A DNA stretch of 64,000 nt from Clostridiales bacterium COT073_COT-073 (GTDB lineage Bacteria; Bacillota; Clostridia; Lachnospirales; Vallitaleaceae), in assembly GCA_003858485.1 (NCBI GenBank), contig RQYD01000030.1, forward strand, positions 1 to 64,000, given 5' to 3'. The notes below the pieces were generated by a model that was given only the letters and a program-made list of their open reading frames with translations, made no database searches and was not told the DNA's origin. Positions 16,993-27,124 of this stretch are shown one piece after another. Position 1 is the first letter of the stretch, and each line of letters opens with the position of its first letter. A program made the translations under genes and the position numbers.

Positions 16993-19900
16993 GTGAGAAA
17001 TTCAGAAATCATTGCCAATGCAAGCTACCAATCGGCTCAGATTAAGTTGAATAAAACTGAGGTTTATCGTAAATATCAGCCAGATAGTATTCAGATCGAC
17101 TATCAGCCGGATGCCGTCCTGGAAATCAAAGGTACTCATCCATTTCAGCCGTTTTCTGATCAGGGTAAAGATCAGGCCAGGGATACCTTTTGTTTTTGGA
17201 TTTATCAGTCCAAACCGGCATCAGGACAATTAAAATTTATATTTAAAAAGAATGAAACAAGTTGCTGCTTTTTTACTTTTGGTCTTAATTTTACAGGTTG
17301 GAGAACCGCCTGGCTGATTTATGAAAGAGATATGCAGGGGCAGCCGCAAATTGGAATGGATGCTGTCCGGATTGAGTTTCCGGCTGAGGCCGGCAGTCTT
17401 TATTTGACGGATTTAGATTTAGCCGCCAAAATCGATCCGCGACATCCTACTCCGGATTATCAGGTGCCACAGGTCAATCCCAATATTGGTGCCAGTGGTC
17501 ACTGGATGTGCTTGCATTATTTTGAAGAATGCAGAAAAGCGGTACAGGCAAAAGATCGGGCTGAATTGGCGGAAACACAAAATGATTATGTTAATGTGGT
17601 GCATGATACTGCCACCATTAAGCAAAGACAAAAGGCCTATTTGCTGGAAAAATACCGAGAGCGCAGGCAGCGGATCACTTATGTTGATTTGAAAGAGCGA
17701 TTGGAAAAATACCATCTGAAAGAGCAGGCTGGCAGGATTTTTGGTGTGTCGGTTGATAGTGTTTATACCATGGAAATATTGCCCAAGCCTTTGCGCAGCG
17801 AATTGATCGAAGCCGGGATCAGCATTGATATGCGCAGGACAGGATCATTGCTTTTAGATCTCGCTCTCCATTATGAGCGGGAAAAATCGGAGGCGGTTGG
17901 CGGGTTTTATTTACGCTTAAGCAAACATTTGATAAACCAGGGACTGGCCTATGGCAGTAGTTTAGGTACGTCTCATCATTATGGCTATGTGCTTAAGGAA
18001 ATGTTTGACAGTATATTTTTGATGGCTGATTTTATAAAAAATCAAGATCCCGGTCTGTTAAAAGATTTGATTGATATGACGGTTTGGATGACCGGGCTGG
18101 GCAGACTGGAAGTGCCAACTGAGGAATGTTCGATCAATATTGACATTTTAAATACCTATTCGCATGCTATGTTGATGGCCATTTTATTTGAAGGCGATTT
18201 GGCATATCGATACCGTTTATTGTTCAAATACAGTGAATGGCTTAATGCTTCGATCGACTATGCCAAAGGGCTGGAGGGAACATTTAAGCCGGATGGCTCA
18301 ATGTATCATCATGCCAATCACTATCCGGCATATGGCCTGGATGGACTGAAAAGTTTAACCCCGCTGATTTATTTTCTGGCAGGTACCTGTGCGGAGATTT
18401 CAAGTAAAGCTTATGCAATCGTGGAAAATGCTATGGAAAAATTGCGTTGGTACTGTAATTTAAAACACTGGCCTACTGCCTTATCGGCCAGACATCCAAA
18501 AACCGATGGCGAGCATACCCATTTAACCAGTGAAGTTTTTTATTATATGACATTAGCCGAGATGATCAGTGGCAAGCGCCCTAATATGGGAAATATTTAT
18601 TTGCGCCTGGAAGGAGAAATGTCGCGGCCGGCACTGGAGGAAGTGCCGGAGCAAATCCAAAAGCGGGTATCGGAATTGCTGGAGAGGGGATATTGTCCGG
18701 AGCAAACGCCAACCGGACATTTAACTATGAATTTAGCCTGTGCCGGGTTTCATCGCCGGGGCGAGTGGCTGGCCGCCATTCGGGGACATAATCGCTATTT
18801 ATGGAGTCATGAAAGTTATGTCGCCAATAATTTATATGGGCGTTATGTCAGTTTTAATCACTTGCAGATTTTAAGTCAGGGCCGGCCGATTACTCTTCAG
18901 GCCAATGGCTATCAGGCAGAAGGCTTTAACTGGAATTCTTTTGCCGGTACAACGGTGATTGAGCTGCCATTTGCCGAGCTGAAATCAAAGGTTTATAATG
19001 TTGACGCGTTCAGCGGTTATGAGGAAATGCTGCTGACTGATGAGATTTATGCCGGTGGTTTGACATTGGGTGAAAATGGTATGTTTGCCATAAAGCTGCA
19101 TGGCCATGCCAAATATGATGACAGTCATCGGGCGAACCTATCGACTTTTTTCTTTGATGATACGATTATTCGTTTGGGTTCGGAGATTGAAAGTGCAGAT
19201 GAGATACATCGTAGTATTACCACCTTATTTCAAAGCTTGAGTAGAGAAACGCCATTTTATGTAAATGGGCAGCCGATCTGTGATCAGGAATATTTTTATT
19301 CAAAGGATGTGAGCGGACTGGTCTTAAGTGATGCTTACCGGAATGGATATTATTTGCCAGGGGCGCTTAAAGTTGAGATCCAGAGTGGCCTGCAAAGTAG
19401 TCCGGCTCAGGATGGCAGTGAGCCAAAGAGTGGCCATTTTACCCGGGCATTAATTGATCATGGTCCGGCTCCGAAAAACGAAGCCTATGAATATGTGATC
19501 GGAGTTAATCAGCGGGCGGAGGATTTTTACCAAAAAGCCCTCATCTGGCAGGAAAACCCATTTTATAAGGTGCATCAAAAGGATAAGCAGGCTCATATTT
19601 TAGAGCATTATCCAAGCAATACTTTTGCCTATGCCCTGTTTGTAGCTGGAGAAATCAAAAGTAATAGCCGTTTCTTAAAAAGCTGCGATCGACCTTGCCT
19701 ATGTATGATTCGTCAGCAGGATCAGGAGTTGGCGCTGAGCTTTTGTGATCCGGACTTACGTCTGTATGAAGGCCGGGATGAGGAGCAATATGATGAAAAT
19801 GGCCGGCAGATTGAGTGCAGTGTTTATTCCAGAAAATGGATGCACCATCCAAGTATCGGTAAACAAACTAAAATTGTCTTAAATGGTTTATTTGAAGTAA

Positions 19901-20043
19901 AAGATCCGGTTTTAGCAAAGGATTTGCAGCAAACCGGTCTGCTTGAGATCAGCCATGATATAAAAGAAGCGGAAACATCCCTGATCTTTTGGGGAATTCA
20001 AGGAGGAGAAACGGAAATATTGCTTTATCCGCTAAAGCAGTGA
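16993..20043 (+). CDS. PL8 lyase of the chondroitin-ABC-lyase type, without signal peptide
   Basis: 1016 residues, GTG start with GAGG five bases upstream. No signal peptide or membrane segment, so it is expected in the cytoplasm. The N-terminal beta domain (about 1-165, ending FGLNFTGWRTAWLIYERD and DPRHPTPDYQVPQVN) matches the chondroitin ABC lyase N-terminal domain. The alpha/alpha toroid follows, with GTSHHYGY (about 327-334) and HHANHYPAYG, where His440 and Tyr447 have the 7-residue spacing of the catalytic pair of chondroitinase ABC I (His501/Tyr508). Arg500 and a Glu near 607 are candidates for the other two active-site residues. The C-terminal half is beta-rich as in PL8. It likely cleaves imported glycosaminoglycan oligosaccharides by beta-elimination; exact substrate unknown. 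Confidence 0.85.
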   Translation: MRNSEIIANASYQSAQIKLNKTEVYRKYQPDSIQIDYQPDAVLEIKGTHPFQPFSDQGKDQARDTFCFWIYQSKPASGQLKFIFKKNETSCCFFTFGLNFTGWRTAWLIYERDMQGQPQIGMDAVRIEFPAEAGSLYLTDLDLAAKIDPRHPTPDYQVPQVNPNIGASGHWMCLHYFEECRKAVQAKDRAELAETQNDYVNVVHDTATIKQRQKAYLLEKYRERRQRITYVDLKERLEKYHLKEQAGRIFGVSVDSVYTMEILPKPLRSELIEAGISIDMRRTGSLLLDLALHYEREKSEAVGGFYLRLSKHLINQGLAYGSSLGTSHHYGYVLKEMFDSIFLMADFIKNQDPGLLKDLIDMTVWMTGLGRLEVPTEECSINIDILNTYSHAMLMAILFEGDLAYRYRLLFKYSEWLNASIDYAKGLEGTFKPDGSMYHHANHYPAYGLDGLKSLTPLIYFLAGTCAEISSKAYAIVENAMEKLRWYCNLKHWPTALSARHPKTDGEHTHLTSEVFYYMTLAEMISGKRPNMGNIYLRLEGEMSRPALEEVPEQIQKRVSELLERGYCPEQTPTGHLTMNLACAGFHRRGEWLAAIRGHNRYLWSHESYVANNLYGRYVSFNHLQILSQGRPITLQANGYQAEGFNWNSFAGTTVIELPFAELKSKVYNVDAFSGYEEMLLTDEIYAGGLTLGENGMFAIKLHGHAKYDDSHRANLSTFFFDDTIIRLGSEIESADEIHRSITTLFQSLSRETPFYVNGQPICDQEYFYSKDVSGLVLSDAYRNGYYLPGALKVEIQSGLQSSPAQDGSEPKSGHFTRALIDHGPAPKNEAYEYVIGVNQRAEDFYQKALIWQENPFYKVHQKDKQAHILEHYPSNTFAYALFVAGEIKSNSRFLKSCDRPCLCMIRQQDQELALSFCDPDLRLYEGRDEEQYDENGRQIECSVYSRKWMHHPSIGKQTKIVLNGLFEVKDPVLAKDLQQTGLLEISHDIKEAETSLIFWGIQGGETEILLYPLKQ

Positions 20044-20136
20044 TGAAAAATAAAGGCAATACCGGGTTAAACCTGGTAAAACTTTATTAACCAGACTTTC
20101 CGGTGGAAAGGACAATTCGACTTTTAGGAGGGAAAA

Positions 20137-23100
20137 ATGAAAAGGATAGGGAAACAAATTTTAGCGATTTGTCTGGCGTTTATTTTATTTGCCGGGCAAA
20201 TATCAGCTGCGGATACATATTATGCTAATCGCAGTACAAGAATTGATGCGACGAATAATAATAAGAATAAGCCGCAGTATAAGCACAGGGAAATGATTAT
20301 CAAAGCAATTCCGGAACAGAATGGTCCTGATCATAGAGAGGGTTTGATTGGTTTTTCTTTGCAAACGGGAGATTATTCTGATGTTGATAAGGCAACCTTG
20401 CGTTTGTATGTAACGACTTCAAGTGTTACACCGTCTTCTATTGAAGTGTTCGGTTTTGATAGTGCTTGGGACGAAAAAACTGCCACATGGATGAATAAAC
20501 CGGATTTCAGCCAAGAGGAGAAAGCCGGAGAGGGGCAGATAGTAGAGAAAGATGATTGGGTAGAGGTTGATGTTACCGCGTATTTTAAAAAACAAATTGT
20601 GAAAGGAACGCAGTTCTCTTTTCATATTAAAGGTGATGCCAGAACCAAGTCATATATAAAGCTTGCCGGCGCACCGCATGGCAATAAGCCGGAATTGGTA
20701 TTGGAAAGAGGAGCGGTACAGCCCCCGGTTCCAGCTCCAAGCGGAGATACTCAGGCCGATGTTGATGTTAACCAGGTGGCTCGTAAAGTTACTATGGCTC
20801 AAAATGATGAAATGTTAAAAAGTTTATATATTAATGAAAAAGATCCGGATAAAAACCGCTTCAAGACAGATACTGTCTTAGTTGGACAAGAATATTCCGC
20901 TTATTTTTATACCGATACAGTGAAGGAACAAAATCCGGATTCTGCTTTCCTGCGTTTTTATGTGCAAGAAGATTATTATATTCGAGAAGATGAAACTTCA
21001 CAGCCGATTCCGGTAGAAATTTGGGGCGTGGCCAATCCGGCGGAAGTGGGCGAAAATACCACTTATAATGCCCGGCCGGCAACCGAAGCGGCGATGATCT
21101 ATGAATTAAATATTACCAATAAAGGCTGGTATACGGTTGATGTAACCGATTATGTAAGGGCACATAATAATTATGCTTTTTACTTTAAAGCCAAAGATCC
21201 TGCTTTGCCGGTGGTGAAGATTTCTTCTTATAACAGCGAAAAAACACCGGTGCTCTATACCTCCAAAGGAATGGATGAATTTGATGAGGTTCGGCAAAGA
21301 TTTGCGATTAAAAAGGGAACTTATGATGTTAATGACCCCCAGGTCAAAGCCTTGCTTGAGCGAGTTGACAAAAAAGTAGATGGCTATCTGGCGGAGTTAA
21401 ATACCGATCCAAATCGTGATTGCTTATTCTGGAAACTGCCATTGGTTAAGGATAAACAAAATAAGCCGGTAAAGATAGGTGATTCCGTTAAAAATATGAG
21501 AACTTCCTATGTATGGTTAAGCGACTTATTAAGAGCATATCATACTAAGGGCAGTAAATATGAAGATAGTGCCGATTTATATCAAAAAATCAAAGATGGT
21601 CTGGAGTTTTTATATCACAGCAGCTACAATCCATTTGCCACGGAAGAAGATAACTGGTGGCAGTGGGAAATTGGTGTGCCCAAAGTCTTGGGTGAAATCA
21701 TTGCCATCATGTATGATGATTTAGATCCGCAAGTACGAATGAATTACTTAAATGCCATTTATCGTTTCCAGCCGGATCCGGAAATATCCTATTATAACCG
21801 GAATGCAACGATCGATAAACCAAAATATAGATTACCACAGCAAAAAAGTACTGGTGCTAATCGGATCGATACTTGTATAGGTGATTTGCTCTTAGGAATT
21901 TGTGCAAAGAATCCGGAATTGATGCAGCATTCGATTGATGCGCTGGGTGAGGTATATCAATATGTAACCAGCGGTGAGGGTTTCTACCGGGACGGCAGTT
22001 TTATTCAGCACAAAAATGTTGGTTATACCACCGCTTATGGTATGGTCTTAATTGGCGGATTAAGTAATTTAAATAGTAAGACTAAGGGCAGTCGTTGGCA
22101 AATTACCGATCCAAGTTATGAAAATGTGTATGAATGGATTGATAATGCCTTTATTCCAATGGTTTTTGATGGTCAGGCATTTCCGATTACTGCCGGCAGA
22201 AGCTTATCCCGGCAGGCAGGAAATAATGAATGGGGTGCTAACTTTGCTGACGGCTATAAGATCGCCAGAACATTATATGCTTTTGCGGAGGCAGCACCGG
22301 CCGATAAACAGGCAAAATGGCGGGCGTTAGCCAGACGTTTTATGGACAAAAACAGTTTTTATGATGTCAAAGCCAATGCCGGTAATATCAATATGCTAAA
22401 TGAATATGAGGATTTGCAGAATGTAGAAATGGCAGAGCCATATATTGGCAGTCATGTCTTTGCCAATATGGACAGAGTGGTACATCATCGTCAGGATTAT
22501 GCAGTGGCATTAGCCATGTATTCTTCCCGTACCCAAAATTTTGAAATGATGAATAATGAAAACTTAAAGGGCTGGAATCAGGGCAATGGCACTTTATATC
22601 TGTTAAATCAAGATGCCGGTCAATATGATGATGGCTTTTGGCCAACGGTTGATCCATATCGTTTGGCCGGTACTACCATTGATGTGGTTGCCCGTTTATC
22701 CCAAGACCATAAGGAAGAATTCACTATGAACAGTGATTTTGTGGGCGGTACTTCTTTGGATAATTTATATAGCGTAGCGACTATGGATTTAAAAGAGCCG
22801 ATTCGCAAAAATATTACGCATTATAATACCACTTTAACCACTAAAAAATCCTGGTTCTTCTTTGATGATGAAATCATTGCCCTTGGCAGTGGCATCAATT
22901 CCACCGATAATCGGGAAATTGAAACGATTGTTGAAAACCGGATGATCCGGCCGGATGCAAGCAATCAGGTATTAGTCAATGGTAATCCGGTGCTGACAGC
23001 TGTTTCTGCCGGAAAAGAAAAGTTTGATCAGACATCCTGGGCTTACCTGGAAGGCAGCAAATCAGATAAGGCCGGAATTGGATACTATTTCCCTGAGCCG

Positions 23101-24393
23101 GTGTCCTTAACTGCCATCAAGCAAAAACGGGATGGCTCATGGAGGTCGATCAATAAGAGTGGTAAAACTGATCTGATCCATAGAAATTATGTGACCATGT
23201 GGCTGGAGCATGGCAAAAATCCGGTCAATGCTGATTATAGCTATGCTTTATTGCCGGGTAAGAGTGCAGATGAAGTACAGGCCTATGCCGCTGCGCCGCA
23301 ATATGAAGTCAGAAAAAATACCCCTGAAGTACAGGCAGTTTATGAAAAGGAATTGGGCATTTTAGCAGCCAATGTCTTTGATAAAAAAGCCGGTGATTTG
23401 GGTGATGTCAAGGTGAGCGAGGCTTCTTCGCTGATGCTTTTGCAAAAAGATGGCAAGATTTCTTTATCCGTAGCTGATCCGACCATGAAGCTGAATGCTC
23501 CGGTGACACTTGAACTGGCGCTGGATAAAGAAATTACCATTACCGATAAGAGTAAGCAGGTTAAGGTGCTTAGTACTAAGCCATTAAAGCTGGAAATTTC
23601 ATTAAAAGACAATCTGGGACAAGCGGCAACTTTACATGGTACTTATAAAGCAGAAAAGCCAACACCAAAGCCGGAAGAACCTAAGCCGCAGCCGGAAAAA
23701 CCAAAAACTGAAAATCCGCTGATTTCATATCAACCGGCACCGAGCGAAAGTCCGGCTGCAAGTGAAAAATCAGCAGAAAAGGCAAAAGATAAGGATAAAA
23801 CAAAAGATAAAGAAGGTGAAAAAACACCGGAAGGAGTTACGCCAACCGTCAAACCTCAGTTAAGTGATATATCCGAAAGCTGGGCTAAGACGGAAGTTAC
23901 AGAACTGGTCAATCTGGGTATTATCAAGGGTTATCCGGATAGTACTTTCCGGCCGGAAGCAACTGTCAGCCGGGCAGAAACAGCCCAGCTGCTGACCAAT
24001 ATGCTGGATCTGCTGAATATTGGAACCAAGGCGGCGGCACCGGAAAGCGGACAGCCTTGGTATCATTCGGCGGTTGAGAGAGTAAAAGCTCAGGGATTAA
24101 TGCATGGTGATACAGCGGGCAACTTCAATCCGGATCAAAATGTATCCCGTCAGGATATGTTTACGGTTTTGGGCAGATTTGGCAAATGGAAAATGGCCAG
24201 CGAAGAAGTTGAGTTGGTGCTGGCCGCCTTTGCTGACAGCAGCGAAATTTCTGATTATGCCAAACCTTATATTGCACAAATGGTTAAAATGGGCTTAATT
24301 AAGGGGGATAATGGAAAGCTGAATCCAAAGCAAAGCATTTCCAGAGCGGAATTGTCGGTAATGATTTATCGGGTTTTAAAAATTATGAAGTAA
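20137..24393 (+). CDS. Secreted SLH-anchored PL8 hyaluronate/chondroitin-AC-type lyase
   Basis: 1418 residues. Signal peptide about 1-24. Two DNRLRE/CBM-like beta domains (about 25-190 and 210-380) precede the PL8 catalytic toroid (about 385-740) and beta domains to about 1165. The active site is clear: Asn575, His625, Tyr634, Arg688 and Arg692 have exactly the spacing of Asn349, His399, Tyr408, Arg462 and Arg466 of pneumococcal hyaluronate lyase, and the aromatic patch DNWWQWEIG is present. A Pro/Glu/Lys-rich linker (about 1170-1240) leads to three SLH repeats (from about 1241, 1304 and 1364) that should bind the cell wall. It would degrade hyaluronan or chondroitin outside the cell and feed the importer. 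Confidence 0.93.
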   Translation: MKRIGKQILAICLAFILFAGQISAADTYYANRSTRIDATNNNKNKPQYKHREMIIKAIPEQNGPDHREGLIGFSLQTGDYSDVDKATLRLYVTTSSVTPSSIEVFGFDSAWDEKTATWMNKPDFSQEEKAGEGQIVEKDDWVEVDVTAYFKKQIVKGTQFSFHIKGDARTKSYIKLAGAPHGNKPELVLERGAVQPPVPAPSGDTQADVDVNQVARKVTMAQNDEMLKSLYINEKDPDKNRFKTDTVLVGQEYSAYFYTDTVKEQNPDSAFLRFYVQEDYYIREDETSQPIPVEIWGVANPAEVGENTTYNARPATEAAMIYELNITNKGWYTVDVTDYVRAHNNYAFYFKAKDPALPVVKISSYNSEKTPVLYTSKGMDEFDEVRQRFAIKKGTYDVNDPQVKALLERVDKKVDGYLAELNTDPNRDCLFWKLPLVKDKQNKPVKIGDSVKNMRTSYVWLSDLLRAYHTKGSKYEDSADLYQKIKDGLEFLYHSSYNPFATEEDNWWQWEIGVPKVLGEIIAIMYDDLDPQVRMNYLNAIYRFQPDPEISYYNRNATIDKPKYRLPQQKSTGANRIDTCIGDLLLGICAKNPELMQHSIDALGEVYQYVTSGEGFYRDGSFIQHKNVGYTTAYGMVLIGGLSNLNSKTKGSRWQITDPSYENVYEWIDNAFIPMVFDGQAFPITAGRSLSRQAGNNEWGANFADGYKIARTLYAFAEAAPADKQAKWRALARRFMDKNSFYDVKANAGNINMLNEYEDLQNVEMAEPYIGSHVFANMDRVVHHRQDYAVALAMYSSRTQNFEMMNNENLKGWNQGNGTLYLLNQDAGQYDDGFWPTVDPYRLAGTTIDVVARLSQDHKEEFTMNSDFVGGTSLDNLYSVATMDLKEPIRKNITHYNTTLTTKKSWFFFDDEIIALGSGINSTDNREIETIVENRMIRPDASNQVLVNGNPVLTAVSAGKEKFDQTSWAYLEGSKSDKAGIGYYFPEPVSLTAIKQKRDGSWRSINKSGKTDLIHRNYVTMWLEHGKNPVNADYSYALLPGKSADEVQAYAAAPQYEVRKNTPEVQAVYEKELGILAANVFDKKAGDLGDVKVSEASSLMLLQKDGKISLSVADPTMKLNAPVTLELALDKEITITDKSKQVKVLSTKPLKLEISLKDNLGQAATLHGTYKAEKPTPKPEEPKPQPEKPKTENPLISYQPAPSESPAASEKSAEKAKDKDKTKDKEGEKTPEGVTPTVKPQLSDISESWAKTEVTELVNLGIIKGYPDSTFRPEATVSRAETAQLLTNMLDLLNIGTKAAAPESGQPWYHSAVERVKAQGLMHGDTAGNFNPDQNVSRQDMFTVLGRFGKWKMASEEVELVLAAFADSSEISDYAKPYIAQMVKMGLIKGDNGKLNPKQSISRAELSVMIYRVLKIMK

Positions 24394-24446
24394 AGGAAAT
24401 TATCTGAGTTTTCTTTGAATAAAAGATAAAAAGCTGTTATGCAAAG

Positions 24447-24505
24447 ATATCTGACGGCCAAGGCAAAAGCTGCCGGCGTCAGATATGCGTGGCAGCTTTT
24501 GCTGT
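24447..24505 (+). terminator. Terminator with overlapping alternative stems
   Basis: AAAAGCTGCC (24465-24474) pairs with GGCAGCTTTT (24491-24500), followed by GCTGTTTTT. A second perfect stem, ATATCTGAC (24447-24455) with GTCAGATAT (24478-24486), crosses the first. The two could form a pseudoknot or be mutually exclusive. It terminates the lyase gene, and a role as attenuator for the transporter gene at 24660 is possible. Confidence 0.65.
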
Positions 24506-24659
24506 TTTTAAAGAATGTTAATAATCAGAATGCCAAAACTGATTGCATTTCTATACAAAGCCTGTTATGATAAAATTATGTTTTTGAGGAGTGATAAGCA
24601 TTTGATTTTAAAGTTGATAAACTCCGCTTATTAAAGGAAAATGTGGAAAGGCAGATTAT

Positions 24660-25565
24660 ATGTTTTATTTGGTTGCACTATTAATTGGAGTTTTGATTTC
24701 GGTCATGATCGCTATTAACGGGGAATTGACTTTTTTGTATGGGGTATTTGCTGCCACTGTCATTATACATATTGTTGGCAGCTTATTTGCTTACCTGGCA
24801 ATTAAGGTGCTGGGCAAAAAAATTACCTTTCCCGGGCTGCCGCTGCTTTTTTATTCGGGTGGTGCAGTCGGCGTGTTTGTGGCGGTAGCCAATAATTTTT
24901 CATATGGCAAGATCAGCTTGACCAGTATTATTGCTTTGGTTTTACTGGGGCAGGCACTGGCCTCGATTTTAATAGACAGTCTGGGATTATTTGGGATGCC
25001 AAGGCATCCATTTCAAAAATCATCGCTGATTGGATTGCTGTTTTCCGGGGCAGGGATTGCGATCATGCTCGATCATTCAGTTACAGAAGGGATCTATGCG
25101 GTCATCTTATCATTAACGGCCGGATTTGGGGTGGTATATTCACGTACAGTTAATGCCAAACTGGCAGAAAAAGTTGGTGATTTGCAGGGATCGCTAATTA
25201 ATCACCTGGTTGGCCTGCCGTTTTCGGTGTTGGCTTTGGCTCTTTTGGGAGCGAAAGAGTGGAATGCTTTTAGCCAGCCGATATCGGCTCAGATCTGGAT
25301 CTATGCTGGTGGAATTTTTGGAGTGGTCCTGGTCATGTTGAACAATGGGATCGTTCCTAAAGTATCCGCTTTTGTTTTGACATTATTGATTTTTGTTGGT
25401 CAAATTTTCAGTAGCATTGCCATTGATATTTTCGGCGGCCGTGAATATGAGCTGTCATCTTTTTGGGGCGGGCTTTTGGTTGCGGCCGGGGTAAGCAGCA
25501 ATTTGCTATATGATTATTGGACCAGGAAAAAAAGAATAAGTAGTAATTTTCCGGGCGAAAAATAA
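24660..25565 (+). CDS. DMT-superfamily transporter of the YdcZ (DUF606) type
   Basis: 301 residues and about ten membrane helices, arranged as two similar halves (about 1-140 and 145-290), each with an AxxxxxNGxL/SxxVNAKL-like first helix. This matches tandem DUF606/YdcZ proteins of the drug/metabolite transporter superfamily. Substrate unknown. GGAAAGG lies nine bases before the ATG. The gene follows the lyase after a terminator and is not clearly part of that locus. Confidence 0.75.
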   Translation: MFYLVALLIGVLISVMIAINGELTFLYGVFAATVIIHIVGSLFAYLAIKVLGKKITFPGLPLLFYSGGAVGVFVAVANNFSYGKISLTSIIALVLLGQALASILIDSLGLFGMPRHPFQKSSLIGLLFSGAGIAIMLDHSVTEGIYAVILSLTAGFGVVYSRTVNAKLAEKVGDLQGSLINHLVGLPFSVLALALLGAKEWNAFSQPISAQIWIYAGGIFGVVLVMLNNGIVPKVSAFVLTLLIFVGQIFSSIAIDIFGGREYELSSFWGGLLVAAGVSSNLLYDYWTRKKRISSNFPGEK

Positions 25566-25633
25566 AAAGTTCTCAGCGAAAAAGGGAACAGTAATATGGC
25601 ATGACAATATGCTTAAGAAATGGATGGCGAAAT

Positions 25634-27019
25634 ATGAGAAAAAATACAAATCAAGAAATTGATATGTTAAATGGTCCGCTGGCTGGGAAAATCTTAATGT
25701 TTTCTTTGCCGATTATGCTGTCTGGAATTTTGCAACTTTTGTTTAATGCAGCGGATGTGATGGTAGTTGGAAAATGGGCTGGACGATTGGCGTTAGCGGC
25801 AGTTGGCTCAAATGGTGCATTGGTTAATTTGCTGACCAATTTATTTATGGGTTTATCGGTCGGAACCAGTGTTCAGGTTTCGACCAATTATGGGGCAGGA
25901 CGCAAGGAAGATGTCAGTAAGATCGTCCATACATCAGTGCTGCTCAGCATCATATCGGGTGTGTTGCTGCTGGGAATTGGCCTATTGTTTGCCAAGCCGC
26001 TGCTGGCAATGATGGGCACACCGAAAGATGTGATTGATTTATCAGCCCTTTATTTGCGTATTTATTTTTTAGGCATGCCGGTCATGCTCTTATATAATTT
26101 TGGCAGTGCCATTTTAAGGGCAGTGGGCGATACCAAACGTCCCCTTTATTATCTGGCAATTGCCGGAGTGGTCAATGTCTTTTTAAATATTATATTTGTT
26201 GTGTTTTTGGAAATGAGTGTGGCCGGAGTGGCACTGGCTACCATCTTATCACAGGCAGTTTCCTGTATATTGATGGTTCGCTGTCTGATGTCGGCAGATA
26301 GCTGCATTCGCCTGGAGCTGAGCAAATTAAAGCTGCACCGGGATAAAATGTTTAAAGTTATTCGGATTGGTTTGCCGGCAGGCTTGCAGGGAGTGGTCTT
26401 TTCTCTGTCTAATGTGGTTATTCAGTCTTCGGTCAATTCTTTTGGTTCAGTAGTTATGGGCGGAAACACTGCTTCATCTAATATTGAGGGATTTGTCTAT
26501 GTTTCAATGAATGCATTTTCACAGGCGACTGTAACTTTTACCAGCCAGAATTTTGGTGCCGGCCGTTACTCACGGATAAATAAAATTTTAATCACCTGTC
26601 TGGGTATTGTCACTGTTATCGGACTATCTTTAAGCACCGCTATTATTTTTTTCGGGCCGCAAATTTTAAGATTATATTCTTCGGATGCCGTGGTCATTTC
26701 TTATGCCATGCGCCGGATGGTAGTGATTTTAAGCCTTTATTTTACTTGCGGAATCATGGAGGTATTTGTCGGCTCTTTAAGAGGATTGGGATATTCGGTT
26801 ATGCCAATGATCGTTTCAACCATTGGTGCCTGTGGTCTGCGCATTTTTTGGATCTTTACTGTATTTGCATGGAATCGTAGTCTGGAAAATCTGTATATTT
26901 CCTATCCCATTTCATGGATTATTACAGCCGCAGCTCATTTTATTTGTTTTGTGGTTGTTCGCCGGAAATTCCCCAAAGAAGATCTGTCTAAACAGAAGAA
27001 ACCGGCAGAAGTGGTGTAA
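25634..27019 (+). CDS. MATE-family multidrug/organic cation efflux protein
   Basis: 461 residues from ATG 25634; an in-frame ATG at 25601 would add 11 residues, and neither start has a strong ribosome site. Twelve membrane helices, with the family's N-terminal segment MLNGPLAGKILMFSLPIMLSGILQLLFNAADVMVVGKWAG and the second-half equivalent beginning IRIGLPAGLQGVVFSLSNVVIQSSVN. MATE proteins exchange Na+ or H+ for cationic drugs or metabolites. The gene lies 68 bases after the YdcZ-type gene on the same strand. Confidence 0.9.
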   Translation: MRKNTNQEIDMLNGPLAGKILMFSLPIMLSGILQLLFNAADVMVVGKWAGRLALAAVGSNGALVNLLTNLFMGLSVGTSVQVSTNYGAGRKEDVSKIVHTSVLLSIISGVLLLGIGLLFAKPLLAMMGTPKDVIDLSALYLRIYFLGMPVMLLYNFGSAILRAVGDTKRPLYYLAIAGVVNVFLNIIFVVFLEMSVAGVALATILSQAVSCILMVRCLMSADSCIRLELSKLKLHRDKMFKVIRIGLPAGLQGVVFSLSNVVIQSSVNSFGSVVMGGNTASSNIEGFVYVSMNAFSQATVTFTSQNFGAGRYSRINKILITCLGIVTVIGLSLSTAIIFFGPQILRLYSSDAVVISYAMRRMVVILSLYFTCGIMEVFVGSLRGLGYSVMPMIVSTIGACGLRIFWIFTVFAWNRSLENLYISYPISWIITAAAHFICFVVVRRKFPKEDLSKQKKPAEVV

Positions 27020-27048
27020 AAAGTCCTAAATCCGAAAGACGGGACTTT
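27019..27048 (+). terminator. Hairpin after the MATE gene
   Basis: AAAGTCC and GGACTTT form a 7-base stem starting at the MATE stop codon. The T run is short, so termination may be weak. Confidence 0.4.
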
Positions 27049-27060
27049 ATAATAATAGTA

Positions 27061-27069
27061 TGATATAAT
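27061..27069 (+). promoter_or_regulatory. Extended -10 promoter of the small SLH protein gene
   Basis: TGATATAAT is an extended -10 element 56 bases before the start codon. The leader has a small hairpin (CCTAC/GTAGG, 27082-27096) and an AAGGAGGGG ribosome site. No clear -35. Confidence 0.5.
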
Positions 27070-27124
27070 GTAGATAGAATTCCTACATAGCGTAGGGGTT
27101 AGATTTCCCATAAGGAGGGGTATT

